Source: Bacteroidales bacterium (GTDB lineage: Bacteria; Bacteroidota; Bacteroidia; Bacteroidales; WCHB1-69). Taken from it: a DNA stretch of 64,000 bases. Position 1 is the stretch's first letter. Each line of letters opens with the position of its first letter. Positions 25,151-34,061 of this stretch are shown in pieces. The position numbers were made by a program, and so were the translations under genes. The stretch is taken from the NCBI GenBank assembly GCA_016285145.1, contig JAEEQE010000010.1, positions 1-64,000 of the forward strand. The letters are read 5' to 3'. The notes under the pieces were generated by a model. The model was not told the origin of the DNA and made no database searches. It saw only the letters and a program-made list of their open reading frames with translations.

Positions 25151-26131
25151 CTATGGTTCGATGTGATCGATTTTGTATTGACCGTTTTCATCGTAAATGA
25201 ACCACGCTTCCAGTTCGGGGTGTTTGTGAAGGATTTGGATGGCCTGGGAGCGTCCGAGCACCATGAAGGCGGTCGCGAAGGCATCGGCGGTGGTGCAATC
25301 GGGTGCGATGACGGTGACGCTGAGCAGATTGGTCTCTTCCGGCCGTCCTGTTGCCGGATTGAGGATGTGGGTGTAGCGAACGCCGTCTCGCTCGCGGTAG
25401 TTGCGGTAGTTGCCCGAAGTGGCTACCGCCTTGTCGGTCAACTCGAATTGTTGGCTGCTCTCCACTGGGCCGTCGGCACTCTCTGTCGGAACCTGGATGC
25501 CCACCTTCCAAGGTCTCCTGTTTTTGTGTCCTGACGCTACCACCTCACCGCCTATCTCCACGATGAAGTCCTTGTGTCCCAGATGCTTGAGGAATGCGGC
25601 TACCTTGTCCACGGCAAATCCCTTGGCGATGGCGTTGAAGTTGAGCTGCACTCGTGGGTCCCGCTTGATCAGTTGGTCACCTTCCAATCCGACAAGCCGG
25701 TAGTTCACGAACTGGCGCACGGAATCGACAACTTCCGGACTGGGTGTTGTTGTCGTTTTTTCCCGTCCGAAGCCCCAAAGTTCGATGAGGGGTTGGCAGG
25801 TGCAGTCGAAGGCCCCGTACGTCTGCTCCGAGACGGAAAGGGCTGTCCGGATGATGTGCCGCAGGTCGGTATTTGGCGCAGTCTCCTCGCCGCGGTTGAT
25901 ACGAGACAGCAGCGAATTCGTGTCGAATACCGAGAAGGTGGCGTTGACCACTTGGAGCACAGAGTCCACACGGGCGGGTATGTCCGGGTCATCCGCACCC
26001 ATGTATGTGATGTGGTAAATTGTGCCTAACGCACGCCCTTCGAAGGAGTTGGGGTGGTCCTGTCGGCATCCTGCAAAGGTGATTAGGATGAAGCCGAGGA
26101 ATAGAATTATAGGTGATTTCATTGTTTGCAT
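25151..26131 (-). CDS. apbE: FAD:protein FMN transferase, ApbE lipoprotein
   Basis: 326 residues (or 323 from the in-frame ATG at 26122). The lipoprotein signal ends in the lipobox FAGC. Family motifs: EGRALGTIYHITY, DTNSLLSRINRG, DCTCQPLIELWGFG, LNFNAIAKGFAVDKVA, EIGGEVVASG, ATSGNYRNY, YTHILNPATGRP and the metal-binding Asp/Thr in DCTTADAFATAFMVLG. It covalently attaches FMN to Thr residues of exported flavoproteins such as NqrB/NqrC or RnfG. No such substrate lies nearby. Confidence 0.95.
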   Translation of the reverse strand: MQTMKSPIILFLGFILITFAGCRQDHPNSFEGRALGTIYHITYMGADDPDIPARVDSVLQVVNATFSVFDTNSLLSRINRGEETAPNTDLRHIIRTALSVSEQTYGAFDCTCQPLIELWGFGREKTTTTPSPEVVDSVRQFVNYRLVGLEGDQLIKRDPRVQLNFNAIAKGFAVDKVAAFLKHLGHKDFIVEIGGEVVASGHKNRRPWKVGIQVPTESADGPVESSQQFELTDKAVATSGNYRNYRERDGVRYTHILNPATGRPEETNLLSVTVIAPDCTTADAFATAFMVLGRSQAIQILHKHPELEAWFIYDENGQYKIDHIEP

Positions 26132-26142
26132 TTTGGCGCGGC

Positions 26143-26150
26143 AAAAATAC
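26143..26150 (-). promoter_or_regulatory. Promoter -7 box TATTTTTG for apbE
   Basis: Minus-strand TAnnTTTG match, 12 bases before the longer start and 21 before the shorter, which mildly favours the ATG at 26122 for apbE. Confidence 0.65.
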
Positions 26151-26180
26151 GAATTAATTTGGATTAAAGGATTTATTTTG

Positions 26181-26188
26181 TACTTTTG
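26181..26188 (+). promoter_or_regulatory. Promoter -7 box TACTTTTG for recR
   Basis: Plus-strand TAnnTTTG match, 22 bases before the ATG at 26210. It excludes the earlier in-frame ATG at 26186, which lies inside the box. Confidence 0.7.
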
Positions 26189-26209
26189 CCGCTCAAACCA
26201 TTAGCCGAT

Positions 26210-26836
26210 ATGCTCTCCGTTTACTCTAAGAATTTGGAAAATGCCGTCAATGAGATTGCCAAGCTTCCCGGCATAGGGCGGCGTACGGCCTTGCGTCTGG
26301 CCCTTCATCTGTTGAAGACCGATGCCGAGGAGGTGGGCCAGCTCACCGACCGCATCAACCGTCTGAAGACCGATGTGTGCCTTTGCCGCAAATGCTACAA
26401 TATTTCCGACAGCGAGGTGTGCGACATCTGCGCGAACCCCAAGCGCGACGAGGCCACCATCTGCGTGGTGCAGGATATCCGCGATGTGATTGCCATCGAA
26501 AACACGAACCAGTACAGCGGCTTGTATCATGTGTTGGGCGGTGTCATCTCGCCCATGGACGGCATCGGCATCCACCAGCTGCGCCTGCAGGAATTGTTTG
26601 CGCGTGTGGAGACGGGTGCGGTGAAGGAACTGATTCTGGCTCTGCCGGCTACCGTGGAAGGCGATACCACCAACTTCTTCATTTACAAGAATGTGAAGGA
26701 TAAGGTCCTGAAAATCTCAACTATTGCTCGCGGCATCGGCGTGGGCGAAGAACTTGAATACGCCGACGAGGTCACCCTTGGCCGCTCGTTGCTGGCCCGC
26801 ACTGACTTTGACGTGGCCTATAGGAAACAGTCGTGA
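26210..26836 (+). CDS. recR: Recombination mediator RecR
   Basis: 208 residues, matching RecR. An N-terminal helix-hairpin-helix (KLPGIGRRTALRLALHLL) is followed by a C4 zinc finger (CLCRKCYN...VCDIC) and a Toprim domain (about 80-175: VVQDIRDVIAIE, YHVLGGVISPMDGIG, LILALPATVEGDTTN). The C-terminal Walker-B-like part contains ARGIGVGEELEYADEVTLGRSL. It acts with RecO and RecF in loading RecA at gaps. The start was chosen from the promoter box and from alignment of the N terminus with known RecR. Confidence 0.96.
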   Translation: MLSVYSKNLENAVNEIAKLPGIGRRTALRLALHLLKTDAEEVGQLTDRINRLKTDVCLCRKCYNISDSEVCDICANPKRDEATICVVQDIRDVIAIENTNQYSGLYHVLGGVISPMDGIGIHQLRLQELFARVETGAVKELILALPATVEGDTTNFFIYKNVKDKVLKISTIARGIGVGEELEYADEVTLGRSLLARTDFDVAYRKQS

Positions 26837-26994
26837 AATGCCTGTTCTCGTTGGACGATAGCCCTCCAGAGCATGAAATCCGGTCTGCTTAACATGCCAC
26901 AGTAGATTCTGCAGGGTAGAGTTTGGCGCAGTATGATCTCCTTCGCGTTGGCCTCATATCTCAGGGCCTCCTCAATCTTGTTCTTTTGCTCCAT
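26818..26994 (-). CDS. Small protein (58 aa) of unknown function
   Basis: An open frame of 58 codons plus TAG on the minus strand, starting MEQKNKIEEALRYEANAKEI. It ends inside the 3' end of convergent recR (19-base overlap). A good -7 box TATTTTTG lies 34 bases upstream at 27028-27035, which is the main reason to regard it as real. The first half is charged and helical; the second contains two Cys (LPCRIYCG) and several aromatic residues. No family is recognised. Confidence 0.5.
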   Translation of the reverse strand: MEQKNKIEEALRYEANAKEIILRQTLPCRIYCGMLSRPDFMLWRAIVQREQAFHDCFL

Positions 26995-27027
26995 AATTGT
27001 TTATTTTATGTTAATGTTTGTGATAGC

Positions 27028-27035
27028 AAAAATAC
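27028..27035 (-). promoter_or_regulatory. Promoter -7 box TATTTTTG before the 58-aa gene
   Basis: Minus-strand TAnnTTTG match inside an otherwise featureless spacer; the next minus-strand ATG is that of the 58-codon frame. Confidence 0.55.
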
Positions 27036-27294
27036 AACAAGAAATGGCGTTTGTCAAGTGTGTTGCGAATTTTTTTTGTTGTTGAAAATCAAATAATTGA
27101 AATTTTAATATTTTGTTTTTGATAATTAATGATTAAAATTTATTGTTTTTTTTCGGAGAAAGGAAGCGCTGCGTGGAAATGTTCTGTTGCATTATATTAC
27201 TATCGTCGGGTCAGGTCAACACGTATATTATTGCAAAAAAGAATGTATGATAAGTTATTTTATAACTAACTAGGAGACTGCTGATAGACCATGA
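27036..27294. other. A+T-rich spacer, no gene seen
   Basis: Very A+T-rich stretch between two minus-strand transcription units. I see no open frame, tRNA, hairpin terminator or repeat in it. Confidence 0.6.
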
Positions 27295-28188
27295 TTACTT
27301 TTTAGTGCCGCACGGGCATACTATCTTCAAGCTCGCCGGCACAATCCGTATGTCAAGGGTGGCTGGCATCATCACGGGTTCGCCGTCAATGTTGACAACA
27401 CCCTCTGTGGAGCGTTTCACCTGGATGTGTTGGGCTTTGATTTCCGTGAAATAACGGGAATGGTCCAATCGTCCGGCCATCATTTTCAAGGCGGTGTCGG
27501 GAGCTTGCAGCAGGGTGGGGCGGTTGAGAATGCAGCTGTCGATGAGGCCGTCTTGCAGGGATGCCTGCGGGGCGATGATGGCGTGGTAGCCGAACTGGTT
27601 GGCGTTGGCGAAGGTGATGAGCAAGGGGCTGCACTCTAAAGTTGTCTGCCCGTCGAAGATGAGTGTGTAGCGTTCCTCCTTGAAATGTAGGTAGTTGGCC
27701 AGCGCGTATTGCGAGTAGGGTAGGAAGCCTCGGCGCGGGTCGCGGGAGAAGTCGTAAGCGGTCTGTGCGTCCAATCCGATGCCGGCCACGCTGATGTAGG
27801 GCGTGTTATTGATGGTGGCGGTGTCAATGCGTTGGATATCATTGTTTTGCAGAAGTGTTAGGGCCTTGTCTGTCCGCAGTGGGAGGTGCAGGCTTCGGGC
27901 GAGGCCATTGCCGGACCCGTAAGGGATGACCGCTAACGCCGTCTCCGTGCCGATGAGGCTTCGGGCCACCTCGTTGATGGTGCCGTCGCCGCCCACCGCC
28001 GCCAAGATGTCGTAGCGTCCGACGGCCTCTTCCGCCAATTCCGTGGCATGGCCCGCGTGCGCGGTGAAGACAATTTCGTAAGCGAAGTCGGCGGAATCCA
28101 GACAACGGGACACATGGTCCGGAAAGTTCTGCTTGGCCTTGTGCCCTGAAATGGGGTTGACAATGAATAAAATGCGCTTTTTCGGCAT
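27295..28188 (-). CDS. Diacylglycerol/lipid kinase family protein (YegS/DgkB type)
   Basis: 297 residues from the ATG at 28188 (MPKKRILFIVNPISG). The earlier in-frame ATG lies upstream of the promoter box. The DAGK catalytic domain shows VNPISGHKAK, the nucleotide-binding GGDGTINEVA and the IPYGSGNGLARSL block, followed by the beta-rich C-terminal domain (GIGLDAQTAYDF, SPLLITFANANQFG). The family phosphorylates diacylglycerol, sphingoid bases or undecaprenol-like lipids. The substrate cannot be told here. It is divergent from the LtaS-like gene, which releases diacylglycerol when it uses phosphatidylglycerol, so a recycling role is conceivable. Confidence 0.9.
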   Translation of the reverse strand: MPKKRILFIVNPISGHKAKQNFPDHVSRCLDSADFAYEIVFTAHAGHATELAEEAVGRYDILAAVGGDGTINEVARSLIGTETALAVIPYGSGNGLARSLHLPLRTDKALTLLQNNDIQRIDTATINNTPYISVAGIGLDAQTAYDFSRDPRRGFLPYSQYALANYLHFKEERYTLIFDGQTTLECSPLLITFANANQFGYHAIIAPQASLQDGLIDSCILNRPTLLQAPDTALKMMAGRLDHSRYFTEIKAQHIQVKRSTEGVVNIDGEPVMMPATLDIRIVPASLKIVCPCGTKK

Positions 28189-28208
28189 GGGTACTACGAT
28201 TGAGAACG

Positions 28209-28216
28209 CAAAGATA
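28209..28216 (-). promoter_or_regulatory. Promoter -7 box TATCTTTG for the lipid kinase
   Basis: Minus-strand TAnnTTTG match, 21 bases before the ATG at 28188. It is paired back to back with the box at 28228. Confidence 0.7.
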
Positions 28217-28227
28217 CAAAAAAAGAT

Positions 28228-28235
28228 TACTTTTG
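28228..28235 (+). promoter_or_regulatory. Promoter -7 box TACTTTTG for the sulfatase-fold gene
   Basis: Plus-strand TAnnTTTG match, 19 bases before the ATG at 28254, which sets that start. Confidence 0.7.
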
Positions 28236-28253
28236 CATCCTCAATCCGCATTT

Positions 28254-30191
28254 ATGAAAAAACTCTGGAATAATGATTTTATAGTATTGGTAATGAGGAT
28301 TTTACCATTGTATGTTTGTATTCTCATCACCCAGATTCTTTTTTACTTTTATAATCGTCCGGTAATCGGCGACCTCTCCGGCGTCGAGCTGCCGATGCTC
28401 TTTTGGGGGTCGCTGAAGTTCTCCACGATTTCGATCCTCTATCTGAATGCGCCGTTCATCTTGCTTTCCCTGTTGCCGTTGCGTGCGCGTGGCACTAAAG
28501 GTTATCAGCGGATGCTCTTCTGGCTTTACACAATTACAAATTCTATCGGCATAATCGTCCTGAATCTGGCCGATGTGATCTACTATCGTTACGCTTTTAA
28601 ACGGATTACATTAGAGGAAATGCACTTTTTCGAGGAGAATGACAATACGTTTGGCATTCTCTTCAAGTCGATGGGGGAAAACTGGTATGTGGTGTTGTTA
28701 GCCGCGTTGCTGGTTTTTTTTCTTGTTTATGTTTATAGGAAAATAAAATACCATCCTACGGAAATCGCCAATCCTGTAGCTTATTATGTGACTAATACGT
28801 TGGTTTTGGCGGTTTCTTTCCTGCTGTGGGTGGCAGGGGTGCGCGGCTCCACGGAGTGGAAGGCGCGCCCGGTGACCATCAGCAATGTGGCCTACTATAC
28901 GCAATCGCCGCAGAAAGGGGCGGTGGCATTGAGCAATCCGTTCTGTCTCTTGCGCATGATCGGCATCCGACAGATCGAGGTGCCGCACTATTTTTCCGAG
29001 GACGAAGAAGAGACTCTGTTTACGCCGTATCATTATCCGGCTTTGTCGCAGGTGCCAGTGGCCGCGGGCAAGAATGTCGTTATCTTCGTGTTGGAGAGTT
29101 TCAGTCGTGAGCATTCGCAGTACCTGTCGCCGCATTTGAATCCGGATGGTGGTTATACGCCCTTCCTGGATTCGCTGATGCGTGAGGGACTTGTCTTCCC
29201 GAACGCATACGCCAACGGCATGAAATCGATAGAGGCGCTGCCCTCGATATTGGCTTCGATCCCTTCGTACAGGACCTCGTTTGCTTTGTTGCCGCAGGCT
29301 CTGTCGCCGTTGGACGGTCTTCCGAGAATATTGTCGGAACAGGGCTACTCAACGCACTTCTTCTGTGGCGCCCGGGCCAACCAGATGGGTTTCGAGGCGT
29401 TTGGCAAGCTGGCTGGCATCAATCGTTTCCACAATCGGGAGGATTATGAGGCCAAGCATCCCGGACCGGGACAGGCCAACATCTGGGGCGTGTGGGACAT
29501 GCCGTTCCTGCAGTTCGTGGCCGAGGAACTGGAAATGATGAAGCCGCCATTTTTCACGGCGGTATTTACGCTTAGTTCTCATCACCCGTATGATCTTCCC
29601 GCACCGTATGCCGGCAACATGCCGGAGGGCAATACGCCCGTGCAACCCTGCGTGGCATTCACCGACTTGTCTATCCGAAAGTTTTTTGAGAAGGCGTCCA
29701 AGATGCCGTGGTTCCAGAATACCCTCTTTGTCTTTGTCGCTGACCATGTGTCGCCGCAGATGGCTCATCCCGAAACCAGGACGGCCAAGGGCAACACGGC
29801 GATCCTGTATTTCATGTACACGCCGGACCACTCCGTGAAGGGCCGTTACGAGCAGGTGACCCAACAGTTGGACATCATGCCCACCGTTTTGGGCTTGATG
29901 GGCTACGAGAAACCCTACTTCGCTTTCGGACGCGACATCTTCAATGAACCGGATCGTCAGCCGATGGTGGTGAATTGTGTAAACCAGACCTTCCAATGCC
30001 TGACGGATTCTATCAGTCTTTACTTTGACGGGAACCGGCGGTTATACGTGTTTGATGCGAACGACACGCTGCAAGAGCGTGACGTGATGGATGCAGGCAG
30101 CGTGTTGCAGCGCAATGCCGAAAAGGATTTGAAGGCCATTCTGCAGTCTTATTACCGGCATGTGTCGGAAGGGAAGTTCCGTGTACCGTAA
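28254..30191 (+). CDS. LTA synthase family phosphoglycerol/phosphoethanolamine transferase-like protein
   Basis: 645 residues. Five membrane helices occupy about 1-205 and a periplasmic alkaline-phosphatase/sulfatase-fold domain follows from about 270. Candidate metal ligands by analogy with LtaS: Glu281 (FVLESFSRE), the nucleophile region GMKSIEALP (Ser325 where LtaS has Thr300) and the Asp-His pair in FVADHVSPQ. Further family blocks are FFTAVFTLSSHHPYDLP and TAILYFMYTPDH. Bacteroidota lack lipoteichoic acid, so the likely job is adding phosphoglycerol or phosphoethanolamine to an envelope glycan or lipid. It diverges from a lipid kinase. Confidence 0.88.
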   Translation: MKKLWNNDFIVLVMRILPLYVCILITQILFYFYNRPVIGDLSGVELPMLFWGSLKFSTISILYLNAPFILLSLLPLRARGTKGYQRMLFWLYTITNSIGIIVLNLADVIYYRYAFKRITLEEMHFFEENDNTFGILFKSMGENWYVVLLAALLVFFLVYVYRKIKYHPTEIANPVAYYVTNTLVLAVSFLLWVAGVRGSTEWKARPVTISNVAYYTQSPQKGAVALSNPFCLLRMIGIRQIEVPHYFSEDEEETLFTPYHYPALSQVPVAAGKNVVIFVLESFSREHSQYLSPHLNPDGGYTPFLDSLMREGLVFPNAYANGMKSIEALPSILASIPSYRTSFALLPQALSPLDGLPRILSEQGYSTHFFCGARANQMGFEAFGKLAGINRFHNREDYEAKHPGPGQANIWGVWDMPFLQFVAEELEMMKPPFFTAVFTLSSHHPYDLPAPYAGNMPEGNTPVQPCVAFTDLSIRKFFEKASKMPWFQNTLFVFVADHVSPQMAHPETRTAKGNTAILYFMYTPDHSVKGRYEQVTQQLDIMPTVLGLMGYEKPYFAFGRDIFNEPDRQPMVVNCVNQTFQCLTDSISLYFDGNRRLYVFDANDTLQERDVMDAGSVLQRNAEKDLKAILQSYYRHVSEGKFRVP

Positions 30192-30198
30192 TTTTTTG

Positions 30199-30206
30199 TA
30201 TTTTCG
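30199..30206 (+). promoter_or_regulatory. Probable promoter -7 box TATTTTCG
   Basis: One mismatch to TAnnTTTG, 51 bases before the ATG at 30257 and directly after the previous stop. Confidence 0.45.
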
Positions 30207-30256
30207 CCGCCATTTTATAAATATTTATAGTGTACAAAATTTAAAACACAAAAAAT

Positions 30257-32641
30257 ATGAAACGTTTGTTACTTGTTTTACTGGCCGTTATGTCCTTTGG
30301 ATGGACGATGGCTCAAGAGTTTTCGGAATCTGTTCGGATCAACAAAGCGTATCCGGATGATTTGTTTTATCAGGATCTGATGCGTAATTATCAGGACTTT
30401 ACCCCTATTCCAATGCCAGAAGCGCAGGTGCCCTACCAGCCGGTGGTGCGCGTGGGTGCTCCGTATCGTCCTGTGCCGCAGTCGAAGCGGATTCTGGCAC
30501 CGGGTGAGGCTTTGATTTTCGCTGTGGATGGCAACACGGTGACGGAGGAGACCGGCCATCTCGGCAATACATTCTCTTCTGACATTGAAAACGCCATCAG
30601 CAAGGTGCCCGTGTGGCTCCAATATGACCTTCGTTTCAAATTCAAGGTGGTGACCTCGTCATCTGTGCGCAACAAGATGGTGACCGTCATCAATGCAGCT
30701 CCCAAAAAGTACTTGGACGAGGTGGCATACGTGGTCACCTACCTGCCCGTGGAGGTTTTGTCTGGCTCGAGACTTCCGAGCGACTGGAGCTATCTGATTG
30801 ACAATGCCCGATGGATTTACACCCATGCCGATTCGTTGCAATATGTGCAGATTGTGGAGCATGGCGACACCACGACCCAGGATTGGTACACCACAACCCA
30901 ATACCGTATCAAACAGGGTTCCAACTATATATGGCGCGAGGTGGACCGCTATTATTACTACCAGTTTATCGTGATGCCCAAGATAGAACAGGAAGTGCTG
31001 GCCATTACCGACAATCTTACATCCATCACGAGTTCCCGCACCTGGGGCTATTTCTGGCGCGATTATCTTTGGAATGATTATGCCCGTGCCGTCAACACAG
31101 CTGACACGGAATACCGTGGATACAAAAACGTGAACACATGGGGTTATGTCGCCATCAACTCTTCCGGTACCCGCGACACGGTCCGCATTGACACCATCCC
31201 TCGTCTGGGTGAGATCATGCAGATGCCGACTTACCTTTGGGACGAGAACCCGACAATCTATTTCTTCAACAGACCTTTCTCGGCCTCACAGAGTGCTTTG
31301 AATGTGCTGGGTAACTGGGCATCCCGTTGTGTGCCGCAGGATGTGACCAGCAGCAGCGACTACCGTCCTTCCGAGCCGAACCATATTGCTTGGAAGCATG
31401 TCGGCAACTGTCATGAGGATGCCTTGTTGGTGGTGGCCGCCGCCCGCACCGCGCTGATTCCCTGTATCCATGTGGCTGACTTGTGCGATGACCATGTGTG
31501 GGCTGCCATCCACGACGGAGGCGATTCGATATGGCATCATTTTGAGTTCTTCCGTGGCGGCTGCTCCGCCAATAGACCCTACTACTGGGGCATGACCAAT
31601 ATGCAGACCAACGGCAATTATGGTTGGAACAGCTCCCTGGTTCAGGGCTATGTGCCAGACGGACATCTGCTGAACCTCTCGGAGACCTATTCGGAGCAGA
31701 ATCCATGTACCCTTAATCTGACGATTACCGATCAAGACGGATTCCCTGTTGACGGGGCTCGGGTGAACCTGTATTCCACCAATACGCAATATGGCACGGA
31801 ATATAAACTGTCGGCAGGTCAACTTTGGACGGATGCACAGGGAAGAATTTCGGTCAAATTGGGCACGGGCAAGAAATATTATTTCAAAATCAGCCACTCC
31901 AAATATGGCAGTTTCCCTACCGAATCGGGACAAATTTATGTGCTGATCTCGACCAATACCACGGCTGGACATGTGTACAACAAAACGTTCCAGATACCGG
32001 CTTCCGCTCAAACTGCCCGTTATAATATCACCTCTACGCAGGAAGCATACGAGGCCCAGAACAGCCTTCAGATTTCCTTGGATGCCCGCAACGTGACCTC
32101 GGATTCCAACCCGGAGGATGCGCAATCGTCCACATTCTATGAACGCACGAATGATCTGGCAGGCTTGCGCACGTATGTGGTGAGCGAGAGCGAAATCGCT
32201 TCCTTCCGCAATGCCACTCGCACCGGCAATGTGGAATACGATTTCGGCTCCCTGTCCGCCGGTACTTTCAGCATCCCGACGCATACAAGCGGACGCACGT
32301 ATGTGGTGCTGGCCAATCTCAACAATTTCAAGAACTATATCGAAGTTTCGTATAATGCCGAAGTGGTGAATGGCGCTGAATTCCCAGCAGGCGTGGCACA
32401 GCATGATAATGCCAAGACCGAGTGGCTGCAGGCCTATCCGAACCCAGTGGCTGATGTACTGAACTACTCCGTTTCGGAGCAACTTATAGGCTCCACGATG
32501 CAGCTGGTGGACATGACGGGTCGCGTGGTGGCCGAAAGCGAGATTTCCAATACGGAAGGAACTCTTTCGTTGAATCATCTGAATGCCGGTGTGTATCTGC
32601 TTCGTGCCGGTTCCCAGTGGATGAAGGTCTTGAAAAAATAA
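30257..32641 (+). CDS. Secreted transglutaminase-like protein with T9SS C-terminal sorting domain
   Basis: 794 residues with a signal peptide (MKRLLLVLLAVMSFGWTMA, cleavage before QEFSE). A transglutaminase-like core is indicated by GNCHEDALLVVAAAR (Cys385) and DDHVWAAIHDGGDSIW (His413, Asp nearby), the order Cys-His-Asp of the family. After about residue 485 comes a carboxypeptidase-regulatory/Ig-like segment (TITDQDGFPVDGARVNLYST). The last 75 residues are a type A T9SS sorting domain: LQAYPNPVADVLNY, MQLVDMTGRVV, LNAGVYLLRAG and a basic end KVLKK. It is thus exported through the outer membrane and probably surface-attached. It may crosslink, deamidate or cleave peptides. Confidence 0.85.
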   Translation: MKRLLLVLLAVMSFGWTMAQEFSESVRINKAYPDDLFYQDLMRNYQDFTPIPMPEAQVPYQPVVRVGAPYRPVPQSKRILAPGEALIFAVDGNTVTEETGHLGNTFSSDIENAISKVPVWLQYDLRFKFKVVTSSSVRNKMVTVINAAPKKYLDEVAYVVTYLPVEVLSGSRLPSDWSYLIDNARWIYTHADSLQYVQIVEHGDTTTQDWYTTTQYRIKQGSNYIWREVDRYYYYQFIVMPKIEQEVLAITDNLTSITSSRTWGYFWRDYLWNDYARAVNTADTEYRGYKNVNTWGYVAINSSGTRDTVRIDTIPRLGEIMQMPTYLWDENPTIYFFNRPFSASQSALNVLGNWASRCVPQDVTSSSDYRPSEPNHIAWKHVGNCHEDALLVVAAARTALIPCIHVADLCDDHVWAAIHDGGDSIWHHFEFFRGGCSANRPYYWGMTNMQTNGNYGWNSSLVQGYVPDGHLLNLSETYSEQNPCTLNLTITDQDGFPVDGARVNLYSTNTQYGTEYKLSAGQLWTDAQGRISVKLGTGKKYYFKISHSKYGSFPTESGQIYVLISTNTTAGHVYNKTFQIPASAQTARYNITSTQEAYEAQNSLQISLDARNVTSDSNPEDAQSSTFYERTNDLAGLRTYVVSESEIASFRNATRTGNVEYDFGSLSAGTFSIPTHTSGRTYVVLANLNNFKNYIEVSYNAEVVNGAEFPAGVAQHDNAKTEWLQAYPNPVADVLNYSVSEQLIGSTMQLVDMTGRVVAESEISNTEGTLSLNHLNAGVYLLRAGSQWMKVLKK

Positions 32642-32668
32642 TCCGTTATAATATAGTGTGTTGACAAT

Positions 32669-34033
32669 ATGAATGTTCATTTTATTGCTATCGGCGGTAG
32701 TGCTATGCACAATCTGGCCATTGCCTTGCATCTCAAGGGTGACCATGTGACGGGTTCGGATGATGAGATTTTTGAGCCTGCACGCGGACGCTTGGCCCGC
32801 TATGGCCTGCTGCCGGAATCCATAGGATGGCACCCCGAAAGGATTACTCCGGAGCTGGATGCCATTATCCTTGGAATGCACGCCCGCATTGACAATCCCG
32901 AGCTTTTGAAGGCAAAGGAACTCGGCCTTAAAATCTATTCCTATCCCGAATATCTGTATGAACACAGCAAGGACAAAACGCGGATTGTCATCGGTGGAAG
33001 CCATGGCAAGACAACCATAACCTCCATGATTATCCATGTGTTGCAGCAGAACCATATAGAGTGCGATTACATGGTGGGTGCCCAGTTAGACGGTTTTGAG
33101 GTGATGGTCCGCCTGTCGGATTCGGCCCGCGTGATGGTGATTGAAGGGGATGAGTATCTGACCTCGCCCATTGACCGCCGGCCCAAGTTCCATGTCTATC
33201 AGCCCACCATCGGAATTGTGAGCGGTATCGCTTGGGACCATGTGAACGTCTTCCCGACGTTTGACATCTATGTGGAACAGTTTGAGATTTTCGCCAAGAT
33301 GATTCCGGCGGACGGATGTTTCATCTATTGCTCGGATGATGAGGTGTTGCAGTCGTTGGCCGGTCGGATCACGCAGACGAAAAAACAGCCGTACAGTGTT
33401 CACCCGTATCATATCCGCGACGAAGTCACCTATTTGGAGACTCCATACGGTGAGATTCCGTTGCATATCTTCGGGAAGCATAATCTTACCAACCTGAATG
33501 CGGCCCGTTATGCATGTGCAGCCATCGGGGTGCCGGAGGAGGATTTCTACCGGGCAATCTCCTCGTTTAAGGGTGCTTCCAAACGGTTGGAGTTAGTGGC
33601 TCGCAACGCGCATTGCGCCGTGTATAAGGACTTTGCCCACTCGCCCTCCAAGTTGAGGGCCACCTTGGCGGCTGTGCGCGAGCAATACCCGAACCGCAAA
33701 TTAGTGGCCTGCATGGAACTGCACACTTTCAGCAGCCTCACGGAACAGTTTCTCACCCAGTACAGGGGGACGATGGATGTGGCCGATACGGCTATGGTCT
33801 ATTTCTCCCCGGAGGCGGTGGCCTTGAAAAAATTGCCCCCACTTTCTTCCGAAAATATCTATTCCGCTTTCGGACGGGAAGACCTGCAGGTGTTCGACGA
33901 TTCGGTTGCGATGATTGATAATCTATTGAAAATCAATGATAAAGATGCTGTTTTCCTGATGATGTCCTCAGGGGATTTTAACGGTGTGGATTTGACCGCT
34001 TTAGGTGAAAAAATTATATCTTTGCACGCTTGA
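32669..34033 (+). CDS. mpl: UDP-N-acetylmuramate:L-Ala-gamma-D-Glu-meso-DAP ligase (Mpl)
   Basis: 454 residues. Mur-ligase architecture: an N-terminal Rossmann domain (FIAIGGSAMHNLAIAL, VTGSDDEIFEPA), the central ATPase with the P-loop IGGSHGKTTITSM, VIEGDEYLTSPIDRRPKF and AWDHVNVFP, then HNLTNLNAARYAC, and the C-terminal domain with KDFAHSPSKLRATLAAVREQYP. The intact tripeptide specificity places it with Mpl, which reuses recycled murein tripeptide, rather than with MurC. The promoter for the next gene lies within its last codons. Confidence 0.95.
   Translation: MNVHFIAIGGSAMHNLAIALHLKGDHVTGSDDEIFEPARGRLARYGLLPESIGWHPERITPELDAIILGMHARIDNPELLKAKELGLKIYSYPEYLYEHSKDKTRIVIGGSHGKTTITSMIIHVLQQNHIECDYMVGAQLDGFEVMVRLSDSARVMVIEGDEYLTSPIDRRPKFHVYQPTIGIVSGIAWDHVNVFPTFDIYVEQFEIFAKMIPADGCFIYCSDDEVLQSLAGRITQTKKQPYSVHPYHIRDEVTYLETPYGEIPLHIFGKHNLTNLNAARYACAAIGVPEEDFYRAISSFKGASKRLELVARNAHCAVYKDFAHSPSKLRATLAAVREQYPNRKLVACMELHTFSSLTEQFLTQYRGTMDVADTAMVYFSPEAVALKKLPPLSSENIYSAFGREDLQVFDDSVAMIDNLLKINDKDAVFLMMSSGDFNGVDLTALGEKIISLHA
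34017..34024 (+). promoter_or_regulatory. Promoter -7 box TATCTTTG inside the mpl 3' end
   Basis: Perfect TAnnTTTG match lying in the final codons of mpl, 38 bases before the ATG of the DUF1573 gene, so that gene can be transcribed independently. Confidence 0.65.
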
Positions 34034-34061
34034 TTAAAAAACAACTAAAAACCTATAAGAA

